Below, one piece after another: positions 30,221 through 32,475 of a stretch of DNA of 32,475 nucleotides (within the stretch, counting starts at the first letter, position 1; the number at the start of each line of letters is the position of its first letter). The translations under genes and the position numbers were made by a program. This DNA comes from Herpetosiphonaceae bacterium (lineage in GTDB: Bacteria > Chloroflexota > Chloroflexia > Chloroflexales > Kallotenuaceae). A model generated the notes under the pieces. It saw nothing but the letters and a program-made list of their open reading frames with translations, had not been told where the DNA came from and did not search any database. The stretch is taken from positions 1-32,475 of the forward strand of contig DASUTC010000092.1 in the NCBI GenBank assembly GCA_036374795.1, read 5' to 3'.

Positions 30221-32308
30221 ATGAATCGTTTCGTCAGGCTGTTCGCCATCGTTCTCTTTGCGCTTAATGTGCTGCTGGTGCCACAATCAGGACAGGCATC
30301 CAGCACGAAGCTCGCGCCGCTCGCGGTTGCCAAAGGCAAGGCCATTCCTGGTCAGTATATCGTTGTGATGAAAGAGGGTGGCGATGCGCGCGCCGCCGCC
30401 GCTATCGCAGGCGTGACGCCCAAGTTTGTCTATGAGGCGGCGCTCAACGGCTTCGCGGCAGTGCTGAACGCCGGACAGCTCAACGCGATTCGACGCAACC
30501 CCAATGTCGATTACGTCGAACAAGACCAGGAGGTCAAGGTCGATGCGACGCAGTTCATGGATGCCAACGGCGATCCGTGGGGCCTCGACCGTATCGATCA
30601 GCGCAATCTGCCGCTCTCCGGCAGCTTCACCTACTACCTGACCGGCAGCGGCGTGACGGCCTACATTATCGATACGGGCATCCTGACGACGCATCCCGAC
30701 TTCGGCGGACGCGCGGCGGATGCGTACGACGCAGTTGACGGCTCGCTCCCGGCGACCGATTGCCAGGGCCACGGCACGCATGTCGCGGGCACGGTCGGCG
30801 GCACGACCTGGGGCGTTGCCAAGAGCGTCCAGCTGCGCGGCGTGCGCGTGCTCGACTGTAACGGCTCCGGCACGTATGCCTGGGTGATCGCCGGCATCGA
30901 CTGGGTGCGCCTGAACGCGGTCAAGCCAGCCGTGGCGAACATGTCGCTGGGCGGCGGCTACTCGGCGGCGGTCAACACCGCGACGACCAACCTGGTCAAC
31001 TCCGGCGTCTTCACGGCGGTAGCCGCAGGCAACGATAACCTGAATGCCTGTAACTACTCGCCTGCCAGCACGCCTGCCGCGTACACGACCGCAGCCTCGG
31101 ATAAGCTCGATCAGCACGCGATCTTTACCTTCGGCGGCTCGAACCACGGCACCTGCGTCGACGGCTATGCGCCGGGCAAGGCGATCAAGTCGGCCTATCT
31201 CAACAACAGCACCGCCACGATGAACGGCACCTCAATGGCCTCGCCGCACATCGCGGGCTGCGCCGCTCACTACCTGCAGCACAACGGCAACGTGCCGGTC
31301 GCCGCGGTGACGGCCTGGATCAACAACAACGCGACGCTGAACGTGCTCAGCGGTGTTCCGGCGGGCACGCCCAACCGCCTGCTCTACTGCTACAAGCCCG
31401 ACGTGTGGGTCGGCGACAAAACTGCCGACACGGGCCGCGAGCCCGATCCGGCGACCGCCGCGATGAACATGTGGGAAAGCCCCTACATCTGGAATCGCCT
31501 CGCCAACGACAATATCTACGGCCACCAGAATCCTGAGTTCGGCCAGACCAACTGGATGTACGCCCGGCTGCGCAACCGTGGTCATATCACCGGCAGCGGC
31601 AACCTCCGCTTCTACGTCGCCAACGCGTCGGCGGGCCTGGCCTGGCCGACCAACTGGACCCAGATCGGTGTGGTGGCGGCGAATGTAGCTCCGGGCGCGA
31701 CGGTGGACGTGAAGGTGCCGTGGAATCCGCCCAGCACCGGCCACTACTGCATCCTGGTCCGCTGGGAGTCCGCCCAGGAGCCGATGACCTACGGCGAGAC
31801 ATCGGATGTCAACTACAACACGCGCTACAACAACAACATCGCGTGGCGCAACATGAATATCGTCAATCTCAAGCCCAACTGGTGGCAATGGATCGACTTC
31901 GACTTCCGCAACATTGATCGCGAGCTGCGCCCGCAGCGCCTGGTCATCCGCGAGCCGCGCGAGCAGCTACAAGATCCGTTCCTGCGCCATGGCAACGTGG
32001 TTGTCGACCTGGGGCCTGAGCTGACGCGGTTCTGGCTGGAAGCAGGCGGCAAGGGCGGCGGCTTCGAGCGCGTGGGTGAGACACAGTTCCGCGTGATCGA
32101 TCCGATGGGCGCGTGGTTCGATGGGATTGTCACCGAGCCGGATAAAGCCTATCCCGTCAAGCTGGGCTTCCAGTCCGACGAGATCACGACCTCTCAGCGT
32201 CCGTTCATGATCGAGGCGGTGCAGTACGCCGAAGGTCTGCGAGAGCCGGTCGGCGGCGTGAGCTACGAGGTCTATCTGCCGGATGGCACCGCGGAGCCGA
32301 TCAAGTAG
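30221..32308 (+). CDS. Secreted subtilisin-like serine protease (S8, proteinase K-like)
   Basis: 695-aa preproprotein. The signal peptide covers residues 1-~26. An inhibitor I9 propeptide (~42-107, GQYIVVMKEGG ... NVDYVEQDQEV) follows. The S8 catalytic domain (~115-390) has D151 (YIIDTG), H184 (GHGTHVAG), oxyanion N271 (AAGND) and S338 (NGTSMASPHIAG), all present. Cysteine pairs suggest the extracellular proteinase K subgroup. Residues ~395-695 form a C-terminal region rich in Trp and Asn (DVWVGDKTADTGREPDP near 395, WESPYIWNR), probably beta-sandwich for substrate binding or attachment. ATG 30221 has GGAGG 6 nt upstream. A long non-coding upstream region with a 56-bp direct repeat may carry regulation, and a terminator follows. 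Confidence 0.94.
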   Translation: MNRFVRLFAIVLFALNVLLVPQSGQASSTKLAPLAVAKGKAIPGQYIVVMKEGGDARAAAAIAGVTPKFVYEAALNGFAAVLNAGQLNAIRRNPNVDYVEQDQEVKVDATQFMDANGDPWGLDRIDQRNLPLSGSFTYYLTGSGVTAYIIDTGILTTHPDFGGRAADAYDAVDGSLPATDCQGHGTHVAGTVGGTTWGVAKSVQLRGVRVLDCNGSGTYAWVIAGIDWVRLNAVKPAVANMSLGGGYSAAVNTATTNLVNSGVFTAVAAGNDNLNACNYSPASTPAAYTTAASDKLDQHAIFTFGGSNHGTCVDGYAPGKAIKSAYLNNSTATMNGTSMASPHIAGCAAHYLQHNGNVPVAAVTAWINNNATLNVLSGVPAGTPNRLLYCYKPDVWVGDKTADTGREPDPATAAMNMWESPYIWNRLANDNIYGHQNPEFGQTNWMYARLRNRGHITGSGNLRFYVANASAGLAWPTNWTQIGVVAANVAPGATVDVKVPWNPPSTGHYCILVRWESAQEPMTYGETSDVNYNTRYNNNIAWRNMNIVNLKPNWWQWIDFDFRNIDRELRPQRLVIREPREQLQDPFLRHGNVVVDLGPELTRFWLEAGGKGGGFERVGETQFRVIDPMGAWFDGIVTEPDKAYPVKLGFQSDEITTSQRPFMIEAVQYAEGLREPVGGVSYEVYLPDGTAEPIK

Positions 32309-32332
32309 TCTCGGATCACTCAGTCGGAGAGC

Positions 32333-32366
32333 AGCCAGGGCGGGAATCCCGTCCTGGCTCTGTGTT
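32333..32366 (+). terminator. Terminator of the subtilase gene
   Basis: AGCCAGGGCGGG / CCCGTCCTGGCT forms a 12-bp stem with one G-U and a 3-nt AAT loop, followed by CTGTGTTT. The T run is short. Confidence 0.7.
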
Positions 32367-32391
32367 TAACCCCCATCTTGATCGGCTGTGC

Positions 32392-32397
32392 TACCAT
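32392..32397 (+). promoter_or_regulatory. Extended -10 (TGC-TACCAT) of the TIR gene
   Basis: TGTGC precedes TACCAT, 27 nt before ATG 32425. It has the same TGC-TAC-NNT form as the promoters at 14177-14185 (minus) and 23040-23048. Confidence 0.45.
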
Positions 32398-32424
32398 ACG
32401 GCTGCCGCGTGAGGGGAGCAGTGC

Positions 32425-32475
32425 ATGGCCGAGAGCTTCGCCTACGATGTGTTCATCTCGTACAGCCACCGCGAC
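32425..32475 (+). CDS. TIR-domain protein, N-terminal fragment (cut by window end)
   Basis: Only the first 17 codons are present. MAESFAYDVFISYSHRD contains the box-1 motif (YDVFISYSHRD) of TIR and TIR-like domains, which are NAD-consuming or signalling domains. ATG 32425 has GAGGGGAG 6 nt upstream. What follows (for example TPR, NB-ARC, caspase or WD40 in related chloroflexal proteins) lies outside the window. Confidence 0.8.
   Translation, partial: MAESFAYDVFISYSHRD

Noticed and set aside
29992-30267. 91-codon frame upstream of the subtilase
   Set aside because: No ribosome-binding site, overlaps the subtilase start and shows no family features.

Overview
The window is about 32.5 kb of GC-rich chromosomal DNA, most probably from a filamentous member of the Chloroflexota (class Chloroflexia). 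This placement is an inference. It rests on the mix of gene families: a bacterial OMP decarboxylase-OPRT fusion, a DUF4015-type lipoprotein, a TPR-CHAT protein, sigma/zinc-finger pairs, and repeats in which an amidase-like domain precedes 'EGST...NP...ER' modules. No rRNA, tRNA or CRISPR array was seen. Genes are dense and lie on both strands.

Region 1 (1-10.2 kb) is housekeeping and envelope. It holds a lipoprotein with four carboxypeptidase-regulatory-like repeats and a glycosidase-like domain, a secreted PGRP-like protein that has lost its zinc ligands, a VTT/DedA membrane protein, a beta-carbonic anhydrase and class II fumarase (fumC). It also holds a TIGR02587/TIGR02588-like membrane protein pair, split by a TnpB-only IS200/IS605-type insertion.

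Region 2 (10.2-14.2 kb, minus strand) is de novo pyrimidine synthesis in the order pyrC, pyrB, pyrF-pyrE fusion. The pyrC leader contains an intrinsic terminator with a competing hairpin, so attenuation is likely.

Region 3 (14.2-22.8 kb, plus strand) is the most interesting part and looks like an undescribed RiPP-type biosynthetic cluster. A near-consensus promoter drives a ~318-nt AT-rich leader. It is followed by a ferritin-like diiron enzyme, a translationally coupled 42-codon peptide gene missing from the long-ORF set, an intrinsic terminator, a B12-type radical SAM RiPP C-methyltransferase-like enzyme and a DUF5825-like partner. Then come a three-way-junction-like palindrome, a second small ORF (38 codons, two cysteines) whose stop lies two bases before an MFS exporter, and an acetoin-dehydrogenase-like E1 alpha/beta pair without E2/E3, and an SDR. 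The proposed logic is that one or both peptides are precursors, the rSAM and diiron enzymes modify them, MFS exports, and E1/SDR make or attach a 2-oxoacid-derived group. Only the enzyme families are directly supported; the pathway is inference.

Region 4 (23-32.5 kb) holds an ECF-like sigma factor and a zinc-finger anti-sigma-like protein, convergent with and overlapping a TPR-CHAT protease-like gene. It continues with a CLCA/M87-like secreted metalloprotease with an intact HEWAH...DEY site, a secreted subtilase with a 56-bp direct repeat upstream, and the first 17 codons of a TIR-domain protein cut by the window edge.

Most intergenic spacers between 4.5 and 23 kb carry runs of degenerate 7-bp repeats (themes such as AAGAACC, TTGAAAC and their complements). 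These often fold into inverted pairs at gene ends. Several promoters share an extended -10 of the form TGC-TAC-NNT.
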